Source: Collinsella sp. AF23-2
GTDB lineage: Bacteria; Actinomycetota; Coriobacteriia; Coriobacteriales; Coriobacteriaceae
Reading direction: 5' to 3'
DNA length: 64,000 nt
Assembly (NCBI RefSeq): GCF_003459245.1
Contig: NZ_QRVG01000003.1
Coordinates: 69,513 to 133,512, forward strand
The notes beneath the pieces were generated by a model. That model ran no database searches. It was not told the origin of the DNA and worked only from the letters and a program-made list of their open reading frames with translations. The position numbers were made by a program, and so were the translations under genes. Below, piece by piece: positions 16,025-23,353 of the stretch. Every line of letters starts with the position of its first letter. Positions within the stretch are counted from its first letter, which is position 1.

Positions 16025-17680
16025 TTACTTGATGAACGGGTTCAGCCTTGCCGCCAGCGGATCGAGCTTGTACATGGTTGCAAAGCACTCACGACCATAA
16101 TCGGAGTCATTGTTCCAGCTACCCTGGTCGACGTCGTACTCTGCATCCAGACGAATCCACTCCTCTGGCTTGTTCTTCTCGTGCTTGCTGCAGAAGTAGC
16201 GCTGGTACTCGACCTCGTGCTCAAACTCAAACTCGGCATCCGAACCGCGGCCGGCATACTCGTCGACCGACGTCAGGTTGCCGTGGTCGTCATAGTAAAA
16301 CTCCGCATAGCCGCCGCGCTCGGAATCGATCCTGTCGAGCTTTCCGTCGCTGTACGAATAATCCACCGCGGCATACGAGTTCAGCGAGCCGTAATCGTTG
16401 CCGTGCGAGTCGTAGGCCACAGGCGAGATACTCGATATGTTGCCGTCCTTGTCATACTCGTAGCCAGCGGTGATCGTCCACCTGGTGCCCACGGTGTCGC
16501 CCTGACAGTCCAGCGTAAAGGACGTCACGCGATCCTTGTCGTATCCGTACGAATACACGACCGTCCGAGGATTGCCCGGGCTGGTATCGGTGTCGGTCAC
16601 CATGTTGCCGTCCTGGTAGACATATGTGCTCGCACTCTCGCCGTAACCCGCATGGGTCGTCTTGTTGATCAGGTTTCCGTCCGCGTCGTAGGTAAACGTC
16701 GTGGTGCTCGACGAATCGCTAATGTCGGCATCGCAGTCGATGCGCGTGACGTTACCGTCAGCGTCGTACGTAAACGTGTTGACGTTCTCGTAACCGCCCG
16801 CCAGATCTTCCTCAATCTCAGAGATACGATGCAACTCATCGTGCTCGACGCTGTAGCTTACGCCGCCACCTTGCTTGACGGCAGACGTGAAGCCCGTGAC
16901 GTAACCGTTCTCGTCACGCTCGATCTCGTAGATATCGCCGTACGCATCGCTTTTATCGGTGCCTTCATAGGACATCGGCAGCCACAGCTCGTCAAGCTGT
17001 GTGTCCTTAATGCCGGTAATCTTCGTATCCTGCGGCAGCGCCAACGTGGCGAGCTTCTTTTTGCCCGAAAAATCGATGCTTTTAAGGTTTTCGGCATTTT
17101 TGAGGTCGAGCTTCTCGATGTTGTCGCAACCGTCCAGATTGGCGACGGTGACATTACTCGCCGAGTTAAGCTCGACGGTCTTAAGGTCGCCGCAGCCCGA
17201 AAGATCCAGGTTGACGAGTTTGTCCCCGCCATTTTCCACACTGGTAACGTTGGGGAACACCTTGCCCAGGCCCTGCGTCGACGTGATGCCGTCCAGCTCG
17301 ACCGACGTCACCGCCTTGGCCTCGTCGCGTGAGATGCGGCCGTCACCGTTAGTGTCGTACTTGGTCGAGACAAGCGCACGCATGCCGCTATCCGGGAAGG
17401 TTTTCTCATCGATTGGGGTGGTCGCGATCTGGGTGAAGTAGAACAGCGCTCCTCCGCCGACACCCGCCGCCACGGCAAGCACCGCGGCAAGGGCGATGAG
17501 GGGCTTCTTGGAACGCTTGCGCCGCGCGGGCTGCTGCACGGGCACGTATTGCTGGGGAGCGGGCGCGGCAGGCTGGGGTTGCTGCGTGGCCGCGACCTGG
17601 TCGGGTGCTACGGGCGCGCCGCAGACGGGGCAAAAGAGGGCGTCGTCGACAAGCGGCGTGCCACACGAGCGACAAAACAT
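16025..17680 (-). CDS. Zinc-ribbon membrane protein with EF-hand and RHS-like extracellular part
   Basis: The 551-residue protein opens with a double CxxC zinc ribbon (MFCRSCGTPL and FCPVCGAP, residues 3-20). A Pro/Gln linker, a basic stretch and one membrane helix (about 60-83) follow. The outer part begins with a dockerin/EF-hand-like calcium loop (DTNGDGRISRDE, 109-120). Next comes a leucine-rich-like region (about 125-215: LVNLDLSGCGDLKTVELNS), then about ten YD-type repeats such as YDADGNVTRIDCD. I read it as a surface protein anchored with its ribbon inside; function unknown. ATG 17680 follows AAAGGAGCCCGCC. An in-frame extension to 17752 has no ribosome site. Confidence 0.75.
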   Translation of the reverse strand: MFCRSCGTPLVDDALFCPVCGAPVAPDQVAATQQPQPAAPAPQQYVPVQQPARRKRSKKPLIALAAVLAVAAGVGGGALFYFTQIATTPIDEKTFPDSGMRALVSTKYDTNGDGRISRDEAKAVTSVELDGITSTQGLGKVFPNVTSVENGGDKLVNLDLSGCGDLKTVELNSASNVTVANLDGCDNIEKLDLKNAENLKSIDFSGKKKLATLALPQDTKITGIKDTQLDELWLPMSYEGTDKSDAYGDIYEIERDENGYVTGFTSAVKQGGGVSYSVEHDELHRISEIEEDLAGGYENVNTFTYDADGNVTRIDCDADISDSSSTTTFTYDADGNLINKTTHAGYGESASTYVYQDGNMVTDTDTSPGNPRTVVYSYGYDKDRVTSFTLDCQGDTVGTRWTITAGYEYDKDGNISSISPVAYDSHGNDYGSLNSYAAVDYSYSDGKLDRIDSERGGYAEFYYDDHGNLTSVDEYAGRGSDAEFEFEHEVEYQRYFCSKHEKNKPEEWIRLDAEYDVDQGSWNNDSDYGRECFATMYKLDPLAARLNPFIK

Positions 17681-17804
17681 GGCGGGCTCCTTTCGGTTCA
17701 TTCCTTCCACCCTGAAGGTAAACCCAAAAATGCAGCCCTTGTTGCGCAACATTCAGCCCAAACCACCGCAAAGGGACGCAGTTCACAGGTGTCTTTGTGT
17801 TAGT

Positions 17805-17820
17805 TCGAACACTTGTTCTA
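17805..17820 (+). promoter_or_regulatory. Possible LexA (SOS) box over the hicAB promoter
   Basis: TCGAAC-ACTT-GTTCTA closely matches the Gram-positive/actinobacterial SOS box CGAAC-N4-GTTCG. A weaker second copy, GTAC-ACAT-GTTC, begins at 17824. The box covers the -35 element of the hicA promoter. Confidence 0.45.
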
Positions 17821-17841
17821 TACGTACACATGTTCTATAGT
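17813..17841 (+). promoter_or_regulatory. Promoter of hicAB
   Basis: TTGTTC (17813-17818) and TATAGT (17836-17841) are spaced by 17 bp, about 60 bp before hicA. Confidence 0.55.
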
Positions 17842-17866
17842 AAGGGTGCTTGCATCGGACTTAAAT

Positions 17867-17887
17867 TGCAACTAGGATATAGTTGCA
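17867..17887 (+). promoter_or_regulatory. Probable HicB operator
   Basis: TGCAACT (17867-17873) and AGTTGCA (17881-17887) form a perfect inverted repeat with 7-bp spacing, between the promoter and the hicA start. This is the usual place for autoregulation by a HicB antitoxin. Confidence 0.55.
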
Positions 17888-17901
17888 GAATGTGAGGCGG
17901 G

Positions 17902-18165
17902 ATGACTCGGACCGATAAACTCATCGCCCAACTGCTTAGCTGCCCTTCGACGTATCGGTATACCGATTTTTTAAAAGTCATGGCTTCATATGGCTTTGAA
18001 ATGGACAACAAAGGCAAGACATCCGGATCGCGCGTTCGCTTTTACAGGCCATCAGATGGCAGGATGTTCGTAATGCACGCGCCACATCCATCTGACGAAT
18101 TGACAGCGGGGACCATTCGAAACATCGTTCGATTTCTGCAGGATGTCGGAGGTAGTCATGAGTAA
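17902..18165 (+). CDS. hicA: HicA family toxin
   Basis: This is an 87-residue double-stranded-RNA-binding-fold mRNA interferase, paired with HicB downstream. The layout matches the family: helix (TDFLKVMASYGFEMD), the strand segment SGSRVRFYRP, then MHAPHPSDELTAGTIRNIV. In classical HicA the G-S-H motif supplies the catalytic His. Here the third residue is Arg (GSR), as in the variant subfamily that carries a later HxPHP motif (HAPHP, present). ATG 17902 follows GAGGCGGG. The gene overlaps hicB by 8 bp. Confidence 0.85.
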   Translation: MTRTDKLIAQLLSCPSTYRYTDFLKVMASYGFEMDNKGKTSGSRVRFYRPSDGRMFVMHAPHPSDELTAGTIRNIVRFLQDVGGSHE

Positions 18166-18487
18166 CGTTTTGGCATACAAGGGTTATTTCGCCCCAGTCG
18201 AGTTCAATGCCGAACAGCATGTGCTAACAGGTATGGTCACCGGCATTAGGGACGCAATCGTATTTGAAGGCTCCACGGCTGAAGAAGTGGAGCAATGCTT
18301 CCACGACGCCGTCGACGATTACCTTGAGTTTTGCGCCGAAAAGGGCAAGGAACCCGAGCGGGCTTTTAAAGGCTCGTTCAACGTAAGAACGGGCTCCGAG
18401 CTCCACAAGCAAGCGGCGCTGGCAGCGGCAAAGAAAGGTGAGTCACTCAATCAGTTTGTGACTGAAGCAATCGCTGCGGCGTTGTAG
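18158..18487 (+). CDS. hicB: HicB family antitoxin
   Basis: The 109-residue antitoxin has an N-terminal degenerate-RNase-H-like HicB fold (YKGYFAPVEFNAEQHVLTGM and GSTAEEVEQCFHDAVDDYLE). A C-terminal ribbon-helix-helix (SELHKQAALAAAKKGESLNQ) for DNA binding follows. ATG 18158 follows GGAGGTAGTC and overlaps the end of hicA, the usual toxin-first order. It should neutralise HicA and repress the operon through the inverted repeat at 17867-17887. Confidence 0.87.
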   Translation: MSNVLAYKGYFAPVEFNAEQHVLTGMVTGIRDAIVFEGSTAEEVEQCFHDAVDDYLEFCAEKGKEPERAFKGSFNVRTGSELHKQAALAAAKKGESLNQFVTEAIAAAL

Positions 18488-18494
18488 CGTTTAC

Positions 18495-18553
18495 GCAAAC
18501 GTCAAAAGCACCACAAAGGGGACAGGCCCCTTTGTGGTGCTTTTGACGTTTGC
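18495..18553 (+). terminator. 27-bp perfect palindrome after hicB (terminator-like)
   Basis: 18495-18521 is perfectly complementary to 18527-18553 with the loop ACAGG. The top of the stem reads CACAAAGGGG / CCCCTTTGTG. There is no T-run, but the stem is strong enough to stop or protect transcripts. It carries the GGGGACAGG core shared with other palindromes in the window. Confidence 0.6.
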
Positions 18554-18562
18554 CCAGATAAA

Positions 18563-18600
18563 ACCTGCCAAATAAACCTGTACCTTTTTGGTAGGTTTGC
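18563..18600 (+). repeat. AAACCTGCC...GGTAGGTTT element (copy 1)
   Basis: An imperfect palindrome lies immediately before the ribosome site of the cyclo-ligase gene. Its core is AAACCTGTACCTTTTTGG. Related copies are at 28492-28526 (directly before another gene) and 36213-36240. Confidence 0.6.
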
Positions 18601-18614
18601 CTGAGGAGGCCGGG

Positions 18615-19211
18615 ATGGATAAAACCGAGTTGCGGCGGACGGTGATTGCCCGACGCAATGCTCTTGATTTGGATGTTCGAGCGGCGAAGTCTGCTGTTGT
18701 ATGCGCGCGGCTTGTTGAGCTGATGGATCGCTTGGGTGCCGCGGCACCGCACACCGTTGCCGTCTATGCCGCGATGGGTTCCGAGGTCGACCCAGCCGCG
18801 TTTGCCGCTGCGGCCGCCAAACGCGACTGGCGCGTGGCCTATCCGTGCATGTTCTCGGCAAGCGACCCCGCCGCACGCGGCCAACGCATGTGCATGCGGG
18901 CAGTTGCTGCCGGCGACGCGGACGCGGCCCCGTTTATCGGCCACCCTACGCGGGCCTTCGCGGCCACGGACATCGACAGCGACCGCTTCCCCATCGTGCC
19001 TGCCGAAGCACTCGACATGATTGTTGTGCCGCTCGTGGCCTTCGATCAAACCGGCGCGCGCCTGGGCTACGGCGGCGGCTGCTACGACCGCTACCTGCCC
19101 ATACTCTCGCCCGCATGCCAAATCATCGGCATCGCCTTTGACGAGCAGCGTGTCGACCACGTTCCCACCGACGCCCACGACCTGCCGCTACCCCATATCA
19201 TCAGCGCCTAA
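18615..19211 (+). CDS. 5-formyltetrahydrofolate cyclo-ligase
   Basis: The 198-residue enzyme converts 5-formyl-THF to 5,10-methenyl-THF using ATP. The N-terminal KTELRRTVIARRNAL provides the nucleotide-binding Arg/Lys cluster. The C-terminal LGYGGGCYDRYL (about 152-163) is the family's glycine-rich signature, preceded by IVVPLVAFDQTGARLG. The length is normal. ATG 18615 follows GAGGAGGCCGGG; an earlier in-frame start at 18588 falls inside the repeat and is unlikely. It converges with metA, 24 bp apart. Confidence 0.93.
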   Translation: MDKTELRRTVIARRNALDLDVRAAKSAVVCARLVELMDRLGAAAPHTVAVYAAMGSEVDPAAFAAAAAKRDWRVAYPCMFSASDPAARGQRMCMRAVAAGDADAAPFIGHPTRAFAATDIDSDRFPIVPAEALDMIVVPLVAFDQTGARLGYGGGCYDRYLPILSPACQIIGIAFDEQRVDHVPTDAHDLPLPHIISA

Positions 19212-19235
19212 CCGCCGGCGCACCTCCCAACAGGC

Positions 19236-20162
19236 CTAGTGCTCCTCGCCGGCGCGAGCCAGGTCGTAGGGCGTGGTCTGGTAGACGTAGTAGTTGAGCC
19301 AGTTGGTGTAGAGCAGCTGAGCCTGGCTGCGCCAGACGTTGCGCGGCTCGGCGGTGGGGTCGTCGTTCGGGAAGTAATGCGCCGGCACCTGGGGGTTGAG
19401 ACCGCGCTTCACGTCGCGCTCGTACTCCAGGCGCAACGTGTCGGTATCGTACTCGGGGTGGCCAAAGACAAAGAAGCGGCGGCTGTCGGTCGACTTGACA
19501 ATATACAGGCCCACCTCGTCGGACACGGCCACGACCTCAAGCTGCGGCTCGGCCTCCACGTCCTCGCGGCGCACATCGGTGTTGCGCGAATGCACGGCAT
19601 AGAAACGGTCGTCAAAGCCGCGGACCAGCGGGCTTTGCGGCTTCACCAGATAATGCTCGAACACGCCGCTCGCCTTTGCCGGCAGATCGTACTTCTGGAT
19701 ACCGTAATGATGGTACAGACCGGCCTGCGCGCCCCAACAAATGTGCAGCGTAGAGTGCACGTGCGTGGTGGACCAATCCATGATCTGGCAGAGCTCGGGC
19801 CAGTAGTCGACCTCCTCGAACGGCATCTGCTCCACGGGCGCGCCCGTGATAATCAGGCCGTCGTAGTGGATGTCGCGGATGTCGTCGAACGTGCGGTAGA
19901 ACGTCTCCAGGTGGCCGGCGCTCACGTGCGTGGCCTCGTGCGTTTTGGTGCGCAGCAGGTCCACCTCCACCTGCAGCGGCGTGTTGGAGAGCTTGCGCAT
20001 GATCTGCGTCTCGGTGGCGATCTTGGTGGGCATGAGGTTGAGGATGAGCACGCGCAGCGGACGGATGTCCTGGTGCAGCGCGCGGTACTCGGTCATGACA
20101 AAGATGTTCTCGCTCTCGAGCTGCGCGGCGGCAGGGAGGGCGTCGGGGATGCGAATGGGCAT
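19236..20162 (-). CDS. metA: Homoserine O-acyltransferase MetA (predicted acetyl-CoA type)
   Basis: This 308-residue MetA-family enzyme activates homoserine for methionine synthesis. The catalytic residues are visible: Cys142 in HICWGAQAG, and His235 and Glu237 in FGHPEYDTD. Residue 111 is Glu ([15 protein letters not shown]). Published work on MetA proteins links Glu at this position to acetyl-CoA use and Gly to succinyl-CoA use. A succinyltransferase label, the common automatic name, would therefore probably be wrong. ATG 20162 follows AAGGAGCATCC. I see no SAM riboswitch in the ~200 bp upstream. Confidence 0.93.
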   Translation of the reverse strand: MPIRIPDALPAAAQLESENIFVMTEYRALHQDIRPLRVLILNLMPTKIATETQIMRKLSNTPLQVEVDLLRTKTHEATHVSAGHLETFYRTFDDIRDIHYDGLIITGAPVEQMPFEEVDYWPELCQIMDWSTTHVHSTLHICWGAQAGLYHHYGIQKYDLPAKASGVFEHYLVKPQSPLVRGFDDRFYAVHSRNTDVRREDVEAEPQLEVVAVSDEVGLYIVKSTDSRRFFVFGHPEYDTDTLRLEYERDVKRGLNPQVPAHYFPNDDPTAEPRNVWRSQAQLLYTNWLNYYVYQTTPYDLARAGEEH

Positions 20163-20372
20163 GGATGCTCCTTACGAGTCAGTTGCAGCTATGGTACAAC
20201 GACCGGCCCCATCCGCGCGAGCACATCGCCCAGCGATGCCGTCAGCGGCCCAAATCACTCCAAAAGTAGAGATTACGGCATGTCCCAAAATCTGTGGCGC
20301 TTTAGCCTAGCAAAGTGGCAACAGGACGCTACAATGGTTCGACGCGAAAAACTCGGCCGAAAGGATACATAT

Positions 20373-21350
20373 ATGTACCAGACGCGTAAGATCGGGGTGG
20401 TCGGCCAGGGCCACGTAGGAGCACATGTCGCCAACAGCCTGCTCATGCAGGGCATTGCCGATGAGCTGTACCTATGCGATATCAACGAGGCCAAGGTGAC
20501 GTCCGAGGTCCAGGACCTGCGCGACTCCCTTTCGTTTGTCCCGTACAACACCAAGATCGTCAACTGCTACGACCACTACGAGGAGCTGGCCTGCTGCGAC
20601 GTCATCGTCAACGCCGCCGGCAAGGTCGCGCTGGCCGCCAGCAACCGCGACGGCGAGCTGTTCTTTACCACCGACGCCGCCCGCACCTTTGCCAAGCGCA
20701 TCGTCGACGCCGGCTTTGACGGCATCTTCGTGAGCATCTCCAACCCCTGCGACGTCGTGTGCACCGAGCTGTGGCACCTGACCGGCTACGATCCCAAGAA
20801 GATCATCGGCTCGGGCTGCGGCCTGGACTCCGCCCGCCTGCGCACCGAGATCTCCAAGAAGGTCGGCGTGAGCCCCAAGTCCATCGACGCCTACATGATT
20901 GGCGAGCATGGCTTTAGCCAACTGGCCGCCTTTAAGGCCGCGACCATCGCCGGCAAGAGCCTCAACGAGCTTCAGGCCGAGAACCCCGACAAGTACGCCT
21001 TTGACCACATGGAGGTCGAGGAGCTCGCGCGCAAGGGCGGCTACGTAACCTACCAGGGCAAACAGTGCACCGAGTACGCCGTCGCCAACTCCGCCGCGCG
21101 CGTCTGCGCTGCCGTTCTGCACAACGAGCACGCCGTGCTTTCCGCCTCCACGCTCATGACCGGCCAGTATGGCGAGGAGGGCATCTTCACGTCCCTGCCG
21201 TGCGTGATCGGCGCCGAGGGCGTCGAGGAGGTCTACACGCTCGACCTTTCCGAGTACGAGCTCGAGGGCTTCCACAAGAGCTGCCAGCACATCCGCGACA
21301 ACATCGCCCAGCTCGACTGGTGGGACACCGAGGCCTACGACGCAAAGTAG
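20373..21350 (+). CDS. Lactate/malate dehydrogenase family protein (L-LDH or L-2-hydroxyacid type)
   Basis: This 325-residue NAD-dependent enzyme has the Rossmann motif GVVGQGHVGAHVA (8-20), the SNPCDVV segment and the catalytic-loop motif GEHGFSQ, whose His is the proton acceptor. Classical L-LDH has GEHGDS and L-2-hydroxyisocaproate dehydrogenase GEHGNS, so the Phe variant leaves substrate specificity open. ATG 20373 follows AAAGGATACATAT. A long in-frame extension upstream is only the antisense of metA. TACAAT at 20330-20335 may be its -10 element. A strong terminator follows. Confidence 0.88.
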   Translation: MYQTRKIGVVGQGHVGAHVANSLLMQGIADELYLCDINEAKVTSEVQDLRDSLSFVPYNTKIVNCYDHYEELACCDVIVNAAGKVALAASNRDGELFFTTDAARTFAKRIVDAGFDGIFVSISNPCDVVCTELWHLTGYDPKKIIGSGCGLDSARLRTEISKKVGVSPKSIDAYMIGEHGFSQLAAFKAATIAGKSLNELQAENPDKYAFDHMEVEELARKGGYVTYQGKQCTEYAVANSAARVCAAVLHNEHAVLSASTLMTGQYGEEGIFTSLPCVIGAEGVEEVYTLDLSEYELEGFHKSCQHIRDNIAQLDWWDTEAYDAK

Positions 21351-21395
21351 GCCGCTGGCTACCGCAACCTTGCGAATCTAAGCGCGATACTAAGC

Positions 21396-21432
21396 GGGCC
21401 GCGCCGGAAATCCCCGGCGCGGCCCACTTTTT
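21396..21432 (+). terminator. Terminator of the dehydrogenase gene
   Basis: GGGCCGCGCCGG (21396-21407) pairs with CCGGCGCGGCCC (21414-21425), followed by ACTTTTTT. Confidence 0.88.
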
Positions 21433-21482
21433 TGACTCACGCAGCGCCCTTGCGAATCGAAGGTGAATGGTTTTCCCGTTAC

Positions 21483-22451
21483 TTAGTACTGCTCGATGCC
21501 CATGTAGCGACGAATCTCGGGGCTGTGGTCGAACACCTTACCGCGGGCTGCGCGCAGCTCGCAGCTCATCGCGTAGAAGAAGATTGGCTCCAGGTACGAA
21601 CGCACGCTGGCAGGCACGTCGCCCACGCCGTACTCGAGTGCGTCGAGCACCATGATCGTGTCGGTGTGCGTGTTGAGGAACGCCAGCGCGCGCTCCTCCA
21701 TGGGGCGACACTCGCCCGATCCGAGCTGCACAAAGTAGAACACGCCGGGCTCGGTAGCCTCGAACGGGCCGTGGAAGTACTCGCCGGAGTGGATGTAGCA
21801 GCAGTGCTGCCACTGCATCTCCATGAGCGAGCAGATGGCCATGGCATAGGTCTGGCTAAAGTTGGGGCCGGAGCCCAGGATATAGAAGAACTTGTGCTGC
21901 TGGCAGAGCTCGGCAAAGCGATCGCCCAGCTCGGCGTTGACTTTCTCGCGGGCGGCGGGCAGCAGCGCGTCCATCTGCTTAAGGCCGGCATACATGTCGG
22001 CGAGCGCCTCGTAGCCCTCCTGCTGGTCGAGCAGCTCGGCAGCCATTAGCACGCCAATGCCCTGCGGGACCTCGGCCTGCGACTCGCCCTTGCCCCACGG
22101 ATAGACCCAGGTGGTCCACTTGCCGTTGTCGATCTTGGAGCCCGCGTAGTCGGTCATAGTCACGACCTCGGCGCCGGCGGCGAGCGCCATCTCGCAGGCA
22201 TCGACAACCTCCTGCGTATTGCCGCTGTGGCTGCAGGCGACGACGAGCGACTTCGGCCCCAGGCTCTTGGGCGCCATCAGGCAAAACTCGCGTGCCGTGT
22301 AGACCGTCGAGGCAAACGTGGTGGCCTCGCGCTTGAGCAGCTCGTTAGCCGGCATCAGGTCGATCATCGAACCGCCGCAGGCGATCCAAAAGACGTTCTC
22401 GATCTTACCCTTGCGCTCGATAATTTCCTGAATCAGATCGTGTGCGTTCAC
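21483..22451 (-). CDS. SIS domain protein, FrlB/AgaS-like
   Basis: The 322-residue protein has two SIS domains: VFWIACGGSMIDLMPANELL (about 20) and VVACSHSGNTQEVVDACEMA (about 70) in the first, and MEMQWQHCCYIHSGEYFHGP (about 213-233) in the second. That Glu/His motif is shared with the other SIS proteins of the window. It should act as an isomerase or deglycase on a phosphosugar. The start is GTG 22451 behind AAGGAGGAGCGTCACC. No PTS gene adjoins. It follows gntR (22596) with a 144-bp gap containing two direct repeats. Its substrate may thus be imported by one of the other PTS sets. Confidence 0.83.
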   Translation of the reverse strand: MNAHDLIQEIIERKGKIENVFWIACGGSMIDLMPANELLKREATTFASTVYTAREFCLMAPKSLGPKSLVVACSHSGNTQEVVDACEMALAAGAEVVTMTDYAGSKIDNGKWTTWVYPWGKGESQAEVPQGIGVLMAAELLDQQEGYEALADMYAGLKQMDALLPAAREKVNAELGDRFAELCQQHKFFYILGSGPNFSQTYAMAICSLMEMQWQHCCYIHSGEYFHGPFEATEPGVFYFVQLGSGECRPMEERALAFLNTHTDTIMVLDALEYGVGDVPASVRSYLEPIFFYAMSCELRAARGKVFDHSPEIRRYMGIEQY

Positions 22452-22507
22452 GGTGACGCTCCTCCTTGTGTGGCGGCTTTGAACGACGGCAGCTCGTACC
22501 TGCGGTC

Positions 22508-22589
22508 GTTCTATGTTGTCCTATTTATAACACGTGTAATAACGCCCGTGAAGTCATCTCGGCAAATTTGTTCTATGTTGTTCTATCTA
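22508..22589 (-). promoter_or_regulatory. Direct-repeat operator pair between gntR and SIS gene
   Basis: GTTCTATGTTGTCCTATTTA (22508-22527) and GTTCTATGTTGTTCTATCTA (22570-22589) differ at two positions and are 62 bp apart. They fill the gap before the SIS gene and are the obvious candidate sites for the GntR encoded at 22596. Confidence 0.6.
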
Positions 22590-22595
22590 TGGACG

Positions 22596-23351
22596 TTAGA
22601 TGTCGAACACGTAGCGCGAGCCCACGATCTTTTGACGACCGAGCAGCAGGGGCCGCTCGTCCTCATCGGTAAAGTATGCCTCCATATAGAAGAGCGGCTC
22701 GCCGACCGGCACCTCCAGCAGCGGGGCCGCCTGAGCATCGGCAAGCGCAATCTCCACGGTGCAGGGGTCGGACTTGAGCGGCGCGCGGCCCGAATGCTCG
22801 GCAACGAGCGCAAAGATTGAGTTATCGGTGAGGTCCTCATCGGCCAACGTCTGCAGGTAGGGATGGTCGGCAAGCACAAAGGCGTTGTTCTCGAGCATGA
22901 CGGGCACGCCATCTGCCGTGCGCACGCGCTCGACCACGATGAGCTCGCAGCCGGGCTCCACGCCAAAAAATGCCGCGTCCTCACGCGTCGCCGCAACCAC
23001 CGTGCGCGACACCAGGCGCGCTCCGGCCACCATGTCGTTGGCGGCACAACCCTCGGTGAAACTCTGGACGTCGCCCTTCTGGCGAATCTTGCGTTTGAGC
23101 TTGGGAGCGCACACAAAGGTGCCCCTCCCCTGCTGGCGGTTGAGGTAGCCCGCGCGCGACAGCTCCTCGATGGCACGGCGCACGGTGATGCGCCCCACGC
23201 CGTAAGACTTCGCGAGCTCCATCTCGGAAGGAATGCGCGAGCCGGCCGCGTACACGCCGCGTGCGATCTCGCCCTTTAGGTCGTCCATGACCTGCTGGTA
23301 TAGCGGCACGGCGGGCACGTCAGTACGGTCGGTCTTGTTATCGGTCGCCAT
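22596..23351 (-). CDS. GntR family (HutC/UTRA) transcriptional regulator
   Basis: This 251-residue regulator has an N-terminal winged helix (about 18-82, with AGSRIPSEMELAKSYGVGRI) and a UTRA domain (about 100-250). ATG 23349-23351 begins 2 bp after the recQ stop, and its ribosome site (GGAGCG) lies inside recQ, so translation is coupled to recQ. It probably controls the SIS gene downstream through the direct repeats at 22508-22589. Confidence 0.9.
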   Translation of the reverse strand: MATDNKTDRTDVPAVPLYQQVMDDLKGEIARGVYAAGSRIPSEMELAKSYGVGRITVRRAIEELSRAGYLNRQQGRGTFVCAPKLKRKIRQKGDVQSFTEGCAANDMVAGARLVSRTVVAATREDAAFFGVEPGCELIVVERVRTADGVPVMLENNAFVLADHPYLQTLADEDLTDNSIFALVAEHSGRAPLKSDPCTVEIALADAQAAPLLEVPVGEPLFYMEAYFTDEDERPLLLGRQKIVGSRYVFDI

Positions 23352-23353
23352 CG

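Noticed and set aside
19239-20372. In-frame extension fused to the dehydrogenase gene
   Set aside because: It is antisense to metA. The Rossmann start at 20373 with AAAGGATACATAT is the true N-terminus.
20163-20372. Possible SAM or methionine riboswitch before metA
   Set aside because: No SAM riboswitch signature or terminator-antiterminator pair is visible in the short leader.
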